In this document: piece by piece, positions 36,131 to 49,157 of the stretch
Layout: every line of letters begins with the position of its first letter
Position numbering within the stretch: position 1 is the first letter of the stretch
Origin: Diadema setosum
Lineage: Eukaryota; Echinodermata; Echinoidea; Diadematoida; Diadematidae
Reading direction: 5' to 3'
Assembly (NCBI RefSeq): GCF_964275005.1
Contig: NC_092692.1
Location: forward strand, 16,579,506 to 16,643,505
DNA length: 64,000 nucleotides
Position numbers and translations under genes: made by a program
Notes under the pieces: generated by a model
What the model was told of the DNA's origin: nothing
Database searches by the model: none
The model's input: only the letters and a program-made list of their open reading frames with translations

Positions 36131-37460
36131 TATAGGTTTTCCCGGCCAATTTCGCACTTTTGTCAGTCCATTTGATAAAAAGTTCATTCAATTTAGCGAA
36201 AATCCTCGTCACTGCACATTCTGTCATTCAAAATTGCAACTTGTTCGTTCAATTTAGCATTTCGGTCAATGAAATTCGCACATGTGCCTTTCGAATTCGT
36301 AAAACGGGCATTCAAATTGGCACGTGCTCTTCAGTCATTCAAATTCGCCAGCACTGGCGGAAAATGGTATTTCAGTCATTCAATTTCGCGTATGAGCAGT
36401 CAAATTCCAAATAATTATGTTCATTCAAATTGGCGTAATGTTATTTCCATTTTGAAAAAGTGAGAACCGTGATTCTAATTTTCGCGGTGGTTTTATTTTC
36501 GCGAATTTCGCGAATTGCCTTCGAACCGCGAAAATAACAACATGCGAAAATAACAACACGCGATTAACTACGTTCAGTTAGACCCTCGTAACCGCGAAAT
36601 TAACAACACGCGAAAATGTCCTCCAAGTAGCAAATCGCGAAAATATCTGTACGCGAAAATTTCAGCTCGTACTAGTATGCGTATTTAAATGTGAATTTTT
36701 GTTTCATCCACACACTGTTAAGTATATAGTAAAGGTATCTTTGACCCTAAATAACTCAAATTTGTTGTTCTGTAACACCCCTCTTCTTCCATACATGTTA
36801 TCAGAACTATACATGCCATGCTTGCACCAGTACCATAGATTCACTTCACTTTCTTATGTCCAGTCATAGCAGCACGAGTTAGATACAGGCGTATCTCTCA
36901 AGAAAACAGGGAAAGAATCATATAAGCATTTGAGTGAGGGTAATAACCTTGACAAATTGATGGCTAGAGCTGATCCAAGAACTTTTATTTATTCCTAATG
37001 ATAATTAACGCAATCTAGCACCCACCAAATGAAAATAATGAAACATGCAGATGAAAGAAATAATCATGTAAATTGAAACCTCCTTCTCCCAATTATTGAC
37101 AAAACAAACTTAAGATCAATGTATCTGTGAATGAAATAATGCTATCGAACATTATAAACACATACACTTATTTTGAAAGTACTGTTGCAAAGGTTATATC
37201 AGAATAAAGGCATAAACGTGTCTGCTAAATTGCGATATGGGAAACGATTTGCGAAATGGTTCTTGTCTTACGAATTTGAAGCGAAAAAGTGCTGATTCGA
37301 ATGATGTAAAAGGTAATTTGAATGCTCCAAAATGAATTTGAATGAAAAGATTATAAAATTGAAATACCGAACATGCCGTCTAGGCTAAATTGTGCTAAAT
37401 TGAATGCAGCAATTAGGAATTGGACTGAAAAAAGTGCGAAATTGGCCGGGAAAACCTATA
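36131..37460. mobile_element. 1.3-kb DNA element with ~30-bp perfect inverted ends and subterminal repeats
   Basis: The ends from TATAGGTTTTCCCGGCCAAT (36131-) and to ATTGGCCGGGAAAACCTATA (ending 37460) are perfect inverse matches for about 31 bp, then continue with single differences. TA flanks are possible. Variants of ATTCAATTTAGC / ATTCAAATTGGC recur many times just inside the left end, with inverse forms (GCTAAATTGAATGC) inside the right end. These resemble clustered transposase-binding motifs. A second repeat (36470-36672) is nested in it. No transposase frame. Confidence 0.8.
36470..36672. repeat. Nested repeat of CGCGAAAATAACAACA motifs
   Basis: AACCGCGAAAATAACAACA and close variants recur at about 36524, 36552, 36592 and 36640. 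The opening TTCTAATTTTCGCGG and ATTTTCGCGAATTTCGCG lie in the opposite sense, giving an imperfect hairpin. It is inserted within the larger element at 36131-37460. Confidence 0.6.
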
Positions 37461-37982
37461 TTTATTTATTCTTCTTTTTTTTTTTGGAGGGGGAGGGGTG
37501 TTAATTTAAACATAACCAATGCATTATATCATCTTTATCTTTTTAGGATAAAAAATGTCAAAAACTTCACCACAAGTTCTCACCAGCTTGTTGAATTTTA
37601 ATGTAAATATGCAAAAGCTTCCTCGTGTGGCCACGTCTCCCATTGCACATTTACTGTGTTTTCTTATTAGATATTGAAACGATTTAATCGGTAAATGACT
37701 TGTATGCAAAATATGTTCATTCATAATGGATCCCAAAAGTGCTAAATCTTGGACAAACGGACCCATGACATGCATTACGAAGATCAACATTTCTCCACGA
37801 CCATGCACGGAACCAAATTCAATGGGGTTTTCTGCAACATTTAAGTTACAAGTTACAGTTTCATAGCCTGAAATAGCATCTAGATTGTTTCAATATTTTG
37901 AAAGGTATCAAAAAGTTATGAAAAAAAAAAATCAGATATTGTAATTTCTCTCTTTTTCTTGGGGGGAAGGGGGAGACTTCAC

Positions 37983-39589
37983 AGTATTCAAGAATCCGCG
38001 CAACGAATTTTGTACAGCTACTGAAAAATCTCGATTAGAGTCCACCGTTACCGATGTGTGGATTTTCGTGGTTTTCGAATATAGCCTAGTGGGCTGCGAA
38101 TGACGATTCAATCAGGCCACCCGTGTTTCCCCACTTTACTGGGCCTTTCAATAAATAAAGCAAAATCGTGCAAATGTAAAACATGCACGTCTTACATGTC
38201 ATAATTCGAATACAGAAAAAAAGAGCTTGCTTTTTTTAGGAATACAGTGTACACAGTATTTTTGAAAACGTTTATAATGTAATTTCCTTCATAAAACAGT
38301 GCAATATTATATAATAATTGTAGGCCTATAATATTGTGTCAATATTGCATAGGCCCTAGGTATGGTTAACTTGTGAAACTTATGTATCACTGATTCTTAT
38401 CAGATGAATTCATCGATAGGCTTACTCTCCTATCTAGGATGTATGTAGTCATCACATTTAATGTCGTGCGAAAAAAAAAAGAGAGATTCAGAATAAGAAG
38501 CACATGACAGGTAGAATACACGCTGACTTTTAATACACTTTCTATGTCATAGGTCCTGGTGGCAAGACTAATGGTTGTTAGCTGCAGGACGTGGCGTTGT
38601 GAGTAGAAAGTGAGGTTTTTAGCTCACGATATGATGCTTTTGCATGAGGCGCCTCCGGCCAGTATCACTGTTCTGCGAAAGATTTCAATGTCCATAACTT
38701 TACCATCATAATTACCCAATTTGGAGGAAACTTCTGGGCCACCGATGTGTGTGATCACATAGTGTTACTATTATGATGCTCTGTTCTGATCCAAATTGAC
38801 AAGTCCAGCATCTTGTCCAGAGTCAGAATGCTGAAGGGCATTTCGATCGACCTGAAAGTGGGCATACTTGATGAATGTTTGAAGTTACATTCAAAGCGCA
38901 TCACTATTAGAAATGATTATGCATTTACATGTATTCTACACAGTTTGCGTTGCTAACACTTTTTTTTTTCTAGACACCATTGCATACAACAGTTTTCTTC
39001 CTCGCGCACAGGAAATAAGTAGCGCCCTCAAAGGGCTGGTCGAACTTTAATCTGTACAGAGTGTGCTCCATCTGTTCTGTTGCACGTCTTTTCTCATGTC
39101 CATGACACCCTGTGCCTCCTTCATAACAATCATTAAGAAAAGAGTCACTAGAGCGGAGTACTCGGAGCATTGTCAGTGCTCGCAACACAATATATTTTAA
39201 GGGTCATGTGAACACAAGTGAGAATATTTCCCATTTGTCACCAAAACGCAGGAAAAAGAACAGGAAAACATCAAGGGCATTTTTAACACGTGATGATTGG
39301 GAGGGGAGGAGAGAGGAGGGGAGAGAGGAGAGAATGCTGCTCTCCACAAGTCGCGGTAAGTGTATACGTGCAATGTGCCATTAAAATTAGGCAGATCCCC
39401 GAATTGCTGTTAGCCATCAGGCAGCCTTGTGACGTCACCCTATCATCTGTTAGCATTGGTTAACCATTATTGGTGTTAACAGGCCAAACATTTGCGGCGA
39501 TAGCCGTGATGGCAGTTTCATAGATGTCCCACCTGAACACGACATCACTTCGTAGGATGAGTTAATGAACACGACACCTTCAGAACAGT
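37983..39589 (+). promoter_or_regulatory. Upstream region of sulfotransferase gene 2
   Basis: Homologous to 15228-16364 before gene 1, with extra sequence in the middle. Shared features are GGCCACCCGTGTT, TAGCGCCCTCAAAGG, AACACGTGATGATT with its E-box CACGTG, and CACCTGAACACGACATCACT at about 39530. A perfect CRE palindrome TGACGTCA occurs at 39430-39437 where gene 1 has TGACATCA. The TATAAAAT of gene 1 is missing: GCGATAGCCGTGATGG stands where gene 1 has GCGATATAAAATAA. Regulatory function is inferred from conservation only. Confidence 0.55.
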
Positions 39590-40886
39590 ATGGCCCCTCG
39601 TCTTCGATTCCGGTCCATAGCTGTTGGAGTTTGTGCAATTTGCGCCATCCTGTTTGTGGGATTTCTCAGTTGCGAGGGTGAGTATGAAAACTATTCTCAA
39701 GATTTCGGCCAAGCCATCCATGCAATATTGAACAACCGACGTTGTGTGAATAGGTTGGAAACAAGCAATATAGGGCACGATCTACATGTGTCTTCATGTT
39801 CTTTTTATAAGGCTTAAGAGAGAAATTGATATTGTCTGCTTGAAACTTTCTCGTTTCTGTCGGAGTTTATAGATTAAATTATATATCGAAGCGCTTTTTT
39901 TTTTTAGCACAAGCAGTAAACCACCGATAAGGAGATCATGTTTTTGTTGTTGTTGTTGTTGTTGTTGTTTTTTTTTTTTTTGGGGGGGGGGTGCATAGAT
40001 TTCAGATTTAAATGCAAGGTGCTTCAGTTGACAGAATTAACATGAACGTTTTCTTGATTTTCTCCTTTTTTTTTGGGGGGGGGGAGAGGGAGGGGGTATT
40101 TTTGCAGAAGTCCAACTCAAGTGAGGAAATGCCCTTAACGATTTAAGATAATGCGTTAAACTTAAAACATCTACCCGGGAACTCATGCAATTAGTTTGTT
40201 GGTAGTGGAGACAGAAATAAATATTTGGATGATAATGCCCAGATTTGACATAACTTCGGTCATCTAAAAAAGTCTTAAAGAGTGAAAAATGAATGTCCCA
40301 TGTATAAGACTTGCAACATTAGGCTTCTTATACAAATTGTGGGTGCATTAAGGTTTTTTGTTGTTGCTGTTTGTTGTTTTTTTTTGATCATTGGAAACAA
40401 ATAGGGAAGAACTCGTAAAACGTTACATTATCATATTTCGATAATCAATGATCATGTTCGTCATCAGTGAGTAATTTGTAGCAATGCTTATTGTAATCCC
40501 TCTATACATATTAGTATGTGAGGAAGAACCAATTGTTTAATCGAACGTTCTAAAAACAGTCTACCGCACGATGAGTTCACTTAAACCCAGTCATTTACTA
40601 TACAGTAGGACCTACAACTTGTATAACCTTTGAATAGCGTGTATGACCCCGCTTCTCAACCAGTGGGCCGCGATGTCGGCCAAAAATGAAATAGAAAAGA
40701 CTCATATTTAATGTTACTGGGCCTCAAAAAAAAAATTGTAGGCGCCAAAGATGGCCTCGGGTTGGAAAAGTTTGAGAAGCGCATGCATGGTCTGTGACAT
40801 AGTTCAATTCAGGGACCGCGAAACGGGGTGTGGAGGGGGGGGGGGGATGGGGCTATTATAGCAATCTTTGACGCCATCGGCCCAAT

Positions 40887-40934
<48 letters not shown>

Positions 40935-43900
40935 ACACACTGAAAACGTTCCGGGGCCCCTTCAATGCTACATCTATCAGGTATAATACTGTATTACATA
41001 ATTATCCTTTACAGATGCATATGGGACCTCGTTTGTAAGGCACGTCTCCAGTCATGCAACTGCCAGTGTTAATCGGACTACACCCAAACCTGTCATCCAG
41101 CCCTGTACCAAGGAAGTAAAGAACAATGTCACTTTTCCCGTAAGTGCATAAACATTGTGTTTCGTCCATTTAACGATCCTATAGTGATAATATCATGTTG
41201 CACATTGTGCGTGCTGTGACAGCATGTATAGCCCTAAAGATATACCTTTTAACATTTTTGGCTCAGTTTCCGAACATAACTGTCAAGTTTTTGTACTGAC
41301 ACATGAGCTGAGATGGGATGTGTAAACATGGACAACACTCAAGGACACGACAGTCTGTAATGACATTAAATACATGTTTCCTGACTTTTTTTTTTTTGCA
41401 TGGGAAAAAGTGCCTTATTATGATACCGAAAACACTTATAGAAGTAGTGTATTGTACGTCCATTTAGCACGGGAGAACACGTTACTAATGTTGGCATTCA
41501 TGTTCCAGATTAGTGTATTTAATTTAGCACTGTCTCATTTCATTTCATTTCATTTCATTCATTTATTTAAGCACGGCAACATACTTCATTTCGGAGACTG
41601 TTCTTTCGCAGGCCCGTGCGGATGAAATACAACATAAATATACATTATCAGAAATGAAAAACAAAACTCATACATACTTCATTTCGGAGATTGTTCTTCC
41701 GCAGGTCAGTGCGGATAAAATACAACATAGATGCACATGTATCAGAAATGAAAAACAAAAATTCATACAAAAGAAAAAACAACGAAACATAGAAAACAGA
41801 CTACCATGGTGATGAAACTATGGCACACATCTCGACAAAAACATGATCAATCAAAGATAACCATGTACAATTCCTTAAGTACATCGCGGTAGTTTAAAAT
41901 GAAAGAGACGAACACAAAGGAGAGTTCAGGAGAAAGAGAGAGAGACAGAACATAATACTATTTAACAAGTGAACAGTATCATATACAAATAAATTTCAGA
42001 TTTAAATGCAAGGTGCTTCAGGTGACAGAATTACACAAACGTTTTCTTGATTTTTCTCCTTTTTTTTTGGGGGGGGGGGGGGAGGGGGTATTTTTGCAGA
42101 AGTCCAACTCAAGTGAGGAAATGCCCTTAACGATTTAAGATAATGCGTTAAACTTAAAACATCTACCCGGGAACTCATTCAATTAGTTTGTTGGTAGTGG
42201 AGACAGAAATAAATATTTGGATGATAATGCCCAGATTTGATATGACTTCGGTCATCTAAAAAAAAGTCTTAAAGAATGAAAAAATGCATGTCCAATTTAC
42301 AAGACCTGCAAAATTAGGCTTATTATACAAATTGTGGGTGCATTAAGTTTTTTGTTTTGTTTTGATCATTGGAAACAAATAGGGAAGAACTCGTAAAATG
42401 TTGCATTATTGTATTTCGATAATCAATGATCATGTTCGTCATCAGTGAGATGCACATGTATCAGAAATGAAAAACAAAAATTCATACAAAAGAAAAAACA
42501 ACGAAACATAGAAAACAGACTAACATGGTGATGAAACTATGGCACACATCTCGACTAATACATGATCAATCAAAGATAACCATGTACAATTCCATAAGTA
42601 CATCGCGGTAGTTTAAAATGAAAGAGAGAGAGAGAGAGAGACAGAACATAATACTGTTTAACAAAATGAACAGTATCATATACAAATAAAATGATTTCAT
42701 TTTATATTACTGATTTAAAAATTCGTTTCTTTTATTGTTGTATTTTTTCATTATATTTCGCTTTTCTGGTTTCTTCACTTTTATGTTCGAAAGTTTTCTC
42801 TGATATGAGACAGCGCGGTGCTACGTTTTCCGAAGTGAGGGGCCGACTTTATGGAAGCAGGGACTTCGATTCGTTTTTTTATGATGGGAGTGGGGGGGGG
42901 GATTTGCTGTCACATCTCTTCTGCGAAAAAATAGAGGAGGCGGGCCCCCACCCCTCTTTCTCCGGTAAAGGTGGCCCTGTCAGATCCAACAATATTGTTA
43001 AAGTTCTCCTGTTTATTTTCGAGATTCCATTAAAAAATTGTGTTTACACGTTTATCCCAAACGGCAGAATATGTGATATTTCATTTATAGTCTCTCTCTC
43101 TCTCTCTCTCTCTGTAATAGTCAAAGAGCCTATTACAATCATATATTGTTTACATCCTATGACCTATCTCTTTGGTTTATATACTGTACATGTTGACACG
43201 CTTGAAATTGAAAAAGATTGTGTAAATGACATTGAAATGACCATACACGAAAATGCGTTATGAAAGAAAATGTATAAAGATAAAAGATTAAAAAAGATAT
43301 TTGAATTCAGCAGAAAGAAAGATTTATTTGACATACACATATCGAGTAGTAAAAAAACAAAAAGAAAAAAAAAACAAAAACAACAACAACCCGGAGAACC
43401 TCGCTCCTTCACCGGCAGTCGTTATTTCCTCATTTTTGCCCCATTCAACAACAACAACAACAACAACAGCAATGTTATGGTTATTTGGCCACTTTATAGA
43501 CCAATGAAATGAATGACCCCGTAAAAAGAAAACTAAATCATTACGTGGAAGAATGTAGAAGCATGAGATAGCTATAAAAACAATTATACCAATGCAGAGA
43601 CTCCAACCCAAAGCACCTTCTGATCTGGAGATTCTCCCGCCTGAAACCCCTAGCAAACGGGAGACTCGAACTTGATGTGTGCGAAGCGCGAAGTTCCTAG
43701 GGTTCTAGATGCTCTCTTGTGCTATCTAAGGCTTATTTTTTCAACATACGATAGAAATAAGTAAGAAATCCCTTCCAACGGGAGACAAACAGCCGGGGCG
43801 GGAGAAATTAGATCTCAAACGGGAGAACGGGAGATTTTGCAAAAATGGGTTTTCGGCGGGAGATCTCCCGTCGAAAACGGGAGAGTTGGAGTCTCTGCCA

Positions 43901-46766
43901 ATGGAACACCTGCCAACTTGGCCTAACTGAATGCAAAAGTTGTACTGCAGTACGGGCTTCAGAGCGACGTCGATGGTTGTATTCCACCTCCCTGGTTGCA
44001 CTTTGTGCGATCGAATTCGTATACGTCTATTGGCGACTGGCAACTTTAGCTGTCCTTTGATAAATTTCAATGACTATTTTTTGCTGACCTCTCCACGAAA
44101 TTGAATGACTTATTTATGCTCTTTCATGAACTGTGTGCAAAATTGAATGACCTATACAAAGTAGATACTTTTCATGCTTTTGCGCACAACAAAGCGCAGA
44201 ATTGAAACTAGACCTAGTTTCCAATGACATTGTTCTTCAAAATGTGAATTGAATTAGGAACAGAAGAAAACCGGAACAACAATTTTATTGCGAGTGGACT
44301 TTGGAACGCAAATACGAATACCAGAGCGACTGAAGCTGTAATAGGAATGGAATGGGTGTGTCGGGTTATTCATTATCTTGTGAACTTTAAAAATGAGTAT
44401 ATTTACAAATGTATTTCTGTTTATGATCATCATAACTATTGGTTTTTACCCCCCCCCCCCAAAAAAAAAAAAAAAAAAATAACTGATTCAAAAAAGATCT
44501 GAATTAATCAGCTGAAAGAACTTTCTCGGTCTCTCCAGCTCCTCAACAATTATTTTTGCATCGGCATTATCAAGCTGAATGTAAGGAGGCTTTGTATGAG
44601 AGACCTTGAGTACCTACTGAAATTTAGTTTTAGTGTCTATCACTGTACCAAGATATCTATACTCACAAACCTAATCAATGCGATTGCTTAAATGTAGAAT
44701 TAATGGTGCATACTTTATAGGTTCACTGTTTTATGATAATTTATGATGATTATCATACTGTAGATCGAATTTTTATTACACTACTGCTTCATTGACGTAA
44801 TCAAAAAAAAAAAAAAAAATGTCCTTCCATCATTTACACTCCAGGAACTAATTTGATATGCTTTGTCTTGTATATCTATGTTGTTATTTTTTCTGAAGAC
44901 AACTTTTTTTTTTCCAAATTACCATTTTTTTTTTTCTTTTCTGAGCATTTTAGCCTTGCTTCAATTTACTCTGACAAATCTTAAGGCGTAATCGTATGTT
45001 ATCTTATTATTTGTTCCAATCAGTAACGCACGAGTTGGAAAATTATATAAACTCTTGGAAAGTTGCTTATTAACCTATGATCAACCGATGGTTCAAATAT
45101 TACATAAAAGAAAAAGGAAAAGTACGGACTCTTCCACTTCTTTACTGACTTATCATGTTGAGGGATAATTGTCCTCCTGTGACAACATTCATTATCTCAA
45201 TTTCTAAATCCATCGATGGCTGTATTATACCGAAACTTCTAAAAATCTTAACTTTTGAACGCATGTACGCAATATATGATTTTCCTCTAACTCCACTTCT
45301 GTGCTCTCAGCAGATATTACTGCAAACACCCAATTCACATTATTCATGCAGGTTTAATTTTTTCTTGTCTGTTTCATTTTTTCCTAATAAAGAATGCTTT
45401 TTGGCATTATGTTTTAGGGGCCCCAAAAGTGGTCCGGCACGTTATGATTACGTGATACTTTTGTGGCCTTCGGTATTTGAAGTGTTTTAAAGGGCAATTC
45501 TATATTATAGATAGTGATCCTTAATATTTATTTAAAGCAAAATAAAATTCAACAACAACAAAATAGTATGAAAGTGGTTTTTATCTCAACCAATTCTAAA
45601 TTCAGACCGGTGTATGAATAATTTTCACGTGTTATTATCAATAGCATGCTATCTTTAACATTATTACATACTGTACAAGACTAGTCGAATAGATCTTAAC
45701 ATGAAAACTGTGCATAACTGCATTGCCACAATAATTCTGTGAACTCAAGATGGCCGCCGTTTCACTAAGGTTGATAGTCACGTAGCAGCGACCCCAGTTG
45801 CAAAAAAAAAAAAAAAAAAAAAATCAAAGAATGGTGATCTCATGCTGGCCTCACAAGCCTTAGTCCGTTAAAACTCCACTTTTATTTTTTTATCCTTCAT
45901 ATTAATAGAACCCAACCACGCTACCAGTGATTGTTGAAGATACTCAGGCAGCACGTCAGGAGACCCTGCGACGTGAATGTTTACGGAAAAACACCAGTGC
46001 TTCCCGGCGGCTTGTGGAGGCTTGCGGCGAGTTCAGAGTCCTTCCGAAACAACGAACACTCCTTCTCCTCATTCCTAAATGTGGGGGCACGAACTGGGGC
46101 AGACTTCTGCTCAGCATTTACGGATTTAAACGTCAAGACGCCAAAGTGAGCGCACAGGAAACTGTCAACCTGTTGAAGAAACGATTCAAGTTTCTGAAGA
46201 GCATCAGTGAACGCGTGAAGAAATCGTACGCAGCCCAGTATAAGAAAGTTATCTTCGTCCGGAATCCTTACACCCGTCTCCTGGCTGCGTTTAGAGATCG
46301 ATTAGAAGCCTATCCGAATAGGAATCTATATCACCGTCGCACTCACAATAAGAAAATATACACAAAATATGGAAATCATTCTAAAGCAGAAATGCCCGGT
46401 CCGTCAGTAAAAAGTGAGATGTACAATGTCACCTTTAAAGAATTCATCGACTATTTCCTAGCCAAGAATTACGACATTCATTGGGAAGATGTGTACAAGA
46501 TCTGCAATCCTTGCCTTGGTTACGACTACATAGGAAGATTGGAGATGTACACCGAAGATGTTATTGAGGTGCTGAAGCTCATGGGTGTGGATTCTAAATT
46601 CTATCCGTACAAGGCACTTGACGTTTCGAATAGCAGCGATGACGCCATAATGAAAAAATACTATGACACGCTTTCTGATGAACAGTTTGAAAAAGTCAAC
46701 CAAAGGCTTTCTGCGGACATGGCGTATTTTGGCTACAAAATGCCTGAGAGCATACGGCGGCATTAA
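39590..46766 (+). CDS. Carbohydrate sulfotransferase (HNK-1/C4ST type), gene 2
   Basis: Tandem paralogue of the gene at 16365-29423, with the same three-exon structure: 39590-39677, 41015-41139 (or a donor at 41115) and 45909-46766 (TAA). Both donors keep phase 0; CCC|GTAAGT at 41139 is the stronger and gives 356 aa, the other 348 aa. Exon 1 encodes the same RLRFR-led hydrophobic anchor. Exon 2 is longer than in gene 1, with possible N-glycosylation sites NRT and, for the long form, NVT. The catalytic exon keeps IPKCGGTNW, FVRNPYTRLLAAFRDRL, HWEDVYKICNPC and YDYIGRLE. No stop or frame break interrupts the three exons, so it looks functional. Intron 2 (4.8 kb) is half the length of gene 1's. 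The acceptor glycan is unknown. Confidence 0.9.
39678..41014. other. Intron 1 of sulfotransferase gene 2
   Basis: It aligns in parts with intron 1 of gene 1. It contains (GTT)n with poly-T/poly-G (39942-39991) and a long poly-C/(CA)n tract (40890-40940). The segment 39999-40471 is present a second time in intron 2 at 41993-42449. Confidence 0.7.
41510..41760. repeat. Tandem ~95-bp duplication after (TTTCA)n
   Basis: Repeats of CATTT (41518-41560) precede two copies of a unit beginning ATACTTCATTTCGGAGA, at about 41580 and 41673. Both contain CGCAGG(C/T)C(C/A)GTGCGGAT, TACAACATA and AATGAAAAACAAAA. It lies in intron 2 of gene 2. Confidence 0.65.
41730..42690. repeat. Intron-1 segment re-inserted into intron 2 between direct duplicates
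   Basis: A block R at 41730-41993 recurs as R' at 42450-42690 with few differences (GATGCACATGTATCAG ... CAGTATCATATACAAATAAA). Between them, 41993-42449 is a near-copy of intron-1 sequence 39999-40471, in the same orientation, from ATTTCAGATTTAAATGCAAG to CATGTTCGTCATCAGTGAG. It is non-coding. Confidence 0.85.
42691..43590. other. Intron 2 of gene 2, unidentified sequence
   Basis: A 190-codon open frame (42691-43263) lies here, but it has no recognisable domain. It spans a poly-G tract and a (TC)n microsatellite (43090-43113) and lies inside an intron, so I do not call it a gene. (CAA)n tracts occur near 43380 and 43448. Confidence 0.5.
43594..43898. mobile_element. Inverted-repeat MITE with GCAGAGACTCCAAC ends
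   Basis: GCAGAGACTCCAAC at 43594 is mirrored by GTTGGAGTCTCTGC ending at 43898, flanked by CAAT on both sides. The interior repeats the palindromic phrase CGGGAGA/TCTCCCG at least eight times. 305 bp, non-coding, in intron 2 of gene 2. Confidence 0.8.
43900..45908. other. Intron 2 of gene 2, remainder
   Basis: GAAATTGAATGAC-type motifs at 44098-44160 recall the subterminal motifs of the 36131-37460 element. A partial family A MITE lies at about 45165-45360. Homopolymers occur at 44450, 44803 and 45800. The acceptor TTAATAG precedes exon 3 at 45909. Confidence 0.5.
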
Positions 46767-49140
46767 CAGGCTGACAGATTTACCGCTGGTTTCTACAGAA
46801 AACACAGTGAAGTTTTAATCTTAACGAGCTGTTAACCCTATTCAATTTGTATTTCAAGCTGGCATTGGCAAAAAAAAAGCAAAATCGAAAGAGCAAGACT
46901 TCAAAAGTCTCAAAATATCAGACAAATAACAAAAAAATAACTTTGATCGGGCTTCGAAGTTTTCGCATGTTTTCATGAAACATGTAACCATTACAAGTGG
47001 CATCCACATAGGCAAGTTATTTGAGAATACAATGAAATTCCCACAAAATCTCCACTTGGTCTGCACACAAATCCTGTGCTAAATTTCCGTTGTCAAATAA
47101 GGTATGGAAGACAAAAGCTTGTATCCTCCACATTAATCACTATTTTGTATCTACAGAGCACTACGAAAGACCTTTAGGGGAAAGGTCTGGACTTGTATAA
47201 TTGCTATGATGAGAACATATCTTCGGTATTTTTTTTTTCTCTGTATGCAAAAATTAGGAGAAGTAATTGTGGCATCATGCCATCGTCTCCTTTAATAATC
47301 ATGTGATTGCTTGTAATGTCATCGTCCTGTGAAAAGAGTAAAATCTTCATTCTGTATAACTTTATGATCGCACGATCGTGCAATTAGTTCTGTTGATTGT
47401 ACTCGATCTTTTACGTCTGATTACAGTCATATTGCACAAAATAGTGGTATACAATTTTTATCACCCTCATACAGGAACCATCATTTTCAACTGCCTTCGT
47501 GATTATGAAGGCTGTGTATCAAGTGTGTAGATTTTTTTAAAACATTGCTGTGAACGTAGAACATGTTTTTGTGGACAAATCTTGAGCATCTACTAAAACC
47601 ACTTTGCGGCCATCGTCTTTTACTTTGATGGCCATTTTTAGCCAAGGGATATAGTCTTATGTTTGTGTACTTACTGTGGAATTTCCACAATCATGTAGAT
47701 TCAGAGAATGTAAAATATCAATAGAACTCTTGAGCAACGTTGGGGCGATATCATATATACAGGCACTATTATTAAGAAAACTGTGCTCAAAAGTGAACCG
47801 TTTTGAAAGTTTCGTACTGTGGGCATGATGGGCCAGCACATTAGAAAGGTTCTATTGATGACGTGGTAATTGCTAGATTAAAGGGATACAGGGAACAGTA
47901 AGTTTAATTTCTCTTACAATGCATTTCAGATATCAAACTAAAGCAACACAAAATTATGTGCACTAGCTATGCTTGCTCAAGGATTGGGAGTTATCGTCCC
48001 AGCAATTCACACTATGCCACAGAATACTTGGACTGAACCACAAGCACCTTATATTGTGTGCCATGCGTGGAAAAACTGATGCATTGCATGCGGTGAAAAT
48101 TGTAGGGATTCTTCTTGCTTTCATATTCATTATTTAATTTTGTTTGAGGATGACAAGTACCCTGTGGAAGAAATATGAAATGACAGTTTATATTTGCCAA
48201 CATGTTATGGCATCTTCAGCGAAGATATTTCAACAATATTGTTCATTGTATTGCATTGCAGTGTAATGGTACATAAGAGTTTAGCCCATCAAACCCTAAA
48301 TATCAGTTTAGTCTTTATCATGTGACCCTGCATTGCAAAACCAACAAAAAGTCGTCAGACAAGTATTTTTTTTAACAGTTAAGCAGAGATTCCGAAGGAA
48401 AAGACTTTAAGCTTTAAAAGATGTATAAATCAAATGGAATTCACTCTTCTAACCTTACTAAATATTGGAAAGAAAGCACATCGTCCTGGAAATGTGTACT
48501 GCGTAAAAAGGCTCTGAAGTAGGGTCTATTCGAGTGCTTGAATACCCAGCCGTGCTCTTTGCAATAAATGGGACAAAAAAAAAAAGATATCAAATTCCTT
48601 AACAACAACAACAACAACAAAAATACAATTTCTCTTTCGTTTATAGATGATCCTAAACTTTAGAGTAATGTAGAAGAAGAAGAATTTCTCTTTCAGAAAA
48701 CATGAAAAAGTAAGATTGACTACAGGTATACCCGTTTAACCTACTTTAAGTCCTCGCACAAAGTCAGTGCATGCGACTTTTTGTCGGTTTTGTGAAACAT
48801 AATAATTGTCTCATGAATCATATTTTGTAAAGGATGTTACAAGAGAAGAGGGTGAGGGCAGTGTGTGCTAGGGAATATTTTCTGGTTCTTATTTATCAGG
48901 TAAAATATAATGATCATGCCTGTCTGGCTATATCAGTATCTCCGTGAAATACCTCCCCCTCCCCCCCCCCCCCCATGCAGTGTTGAAACATTATTATGGT
49001 TATGTCTCACCGCTGACAGTTCCCTGTGGGACGTGAGGGTTGCAGTTGTAGTTTGGTGGTTTGTTTCGATTATTCTTTTCTTTTTGTAAATAATGGTGGA
49101 GTTTGGGGTTATATTTTAGCTCTTATCATAATGTAACTCA
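46767..49140. other. Intergenic, nothing recognised
   Basis: This follows sulfotransferase gene 2. AT-rich with short simple repeats: (AAC)n near 48601 and poly-C near 48960-48974. I see no gene, LINE motif or inverted repeat that I can support. Confidence 0.5.
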
Positions 49141-49157
49141 CTCAAACTGTTCAGATC

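Noticed and set aside
42691-43263. 190-codon open frame in intron 2 of sulfotransferase gene 2
   Set aside because: It is made partly of (TC)n and poly-G translation, has no recognisable domain, and no counterpart was noticed in gene 1; chance frame is more likely.
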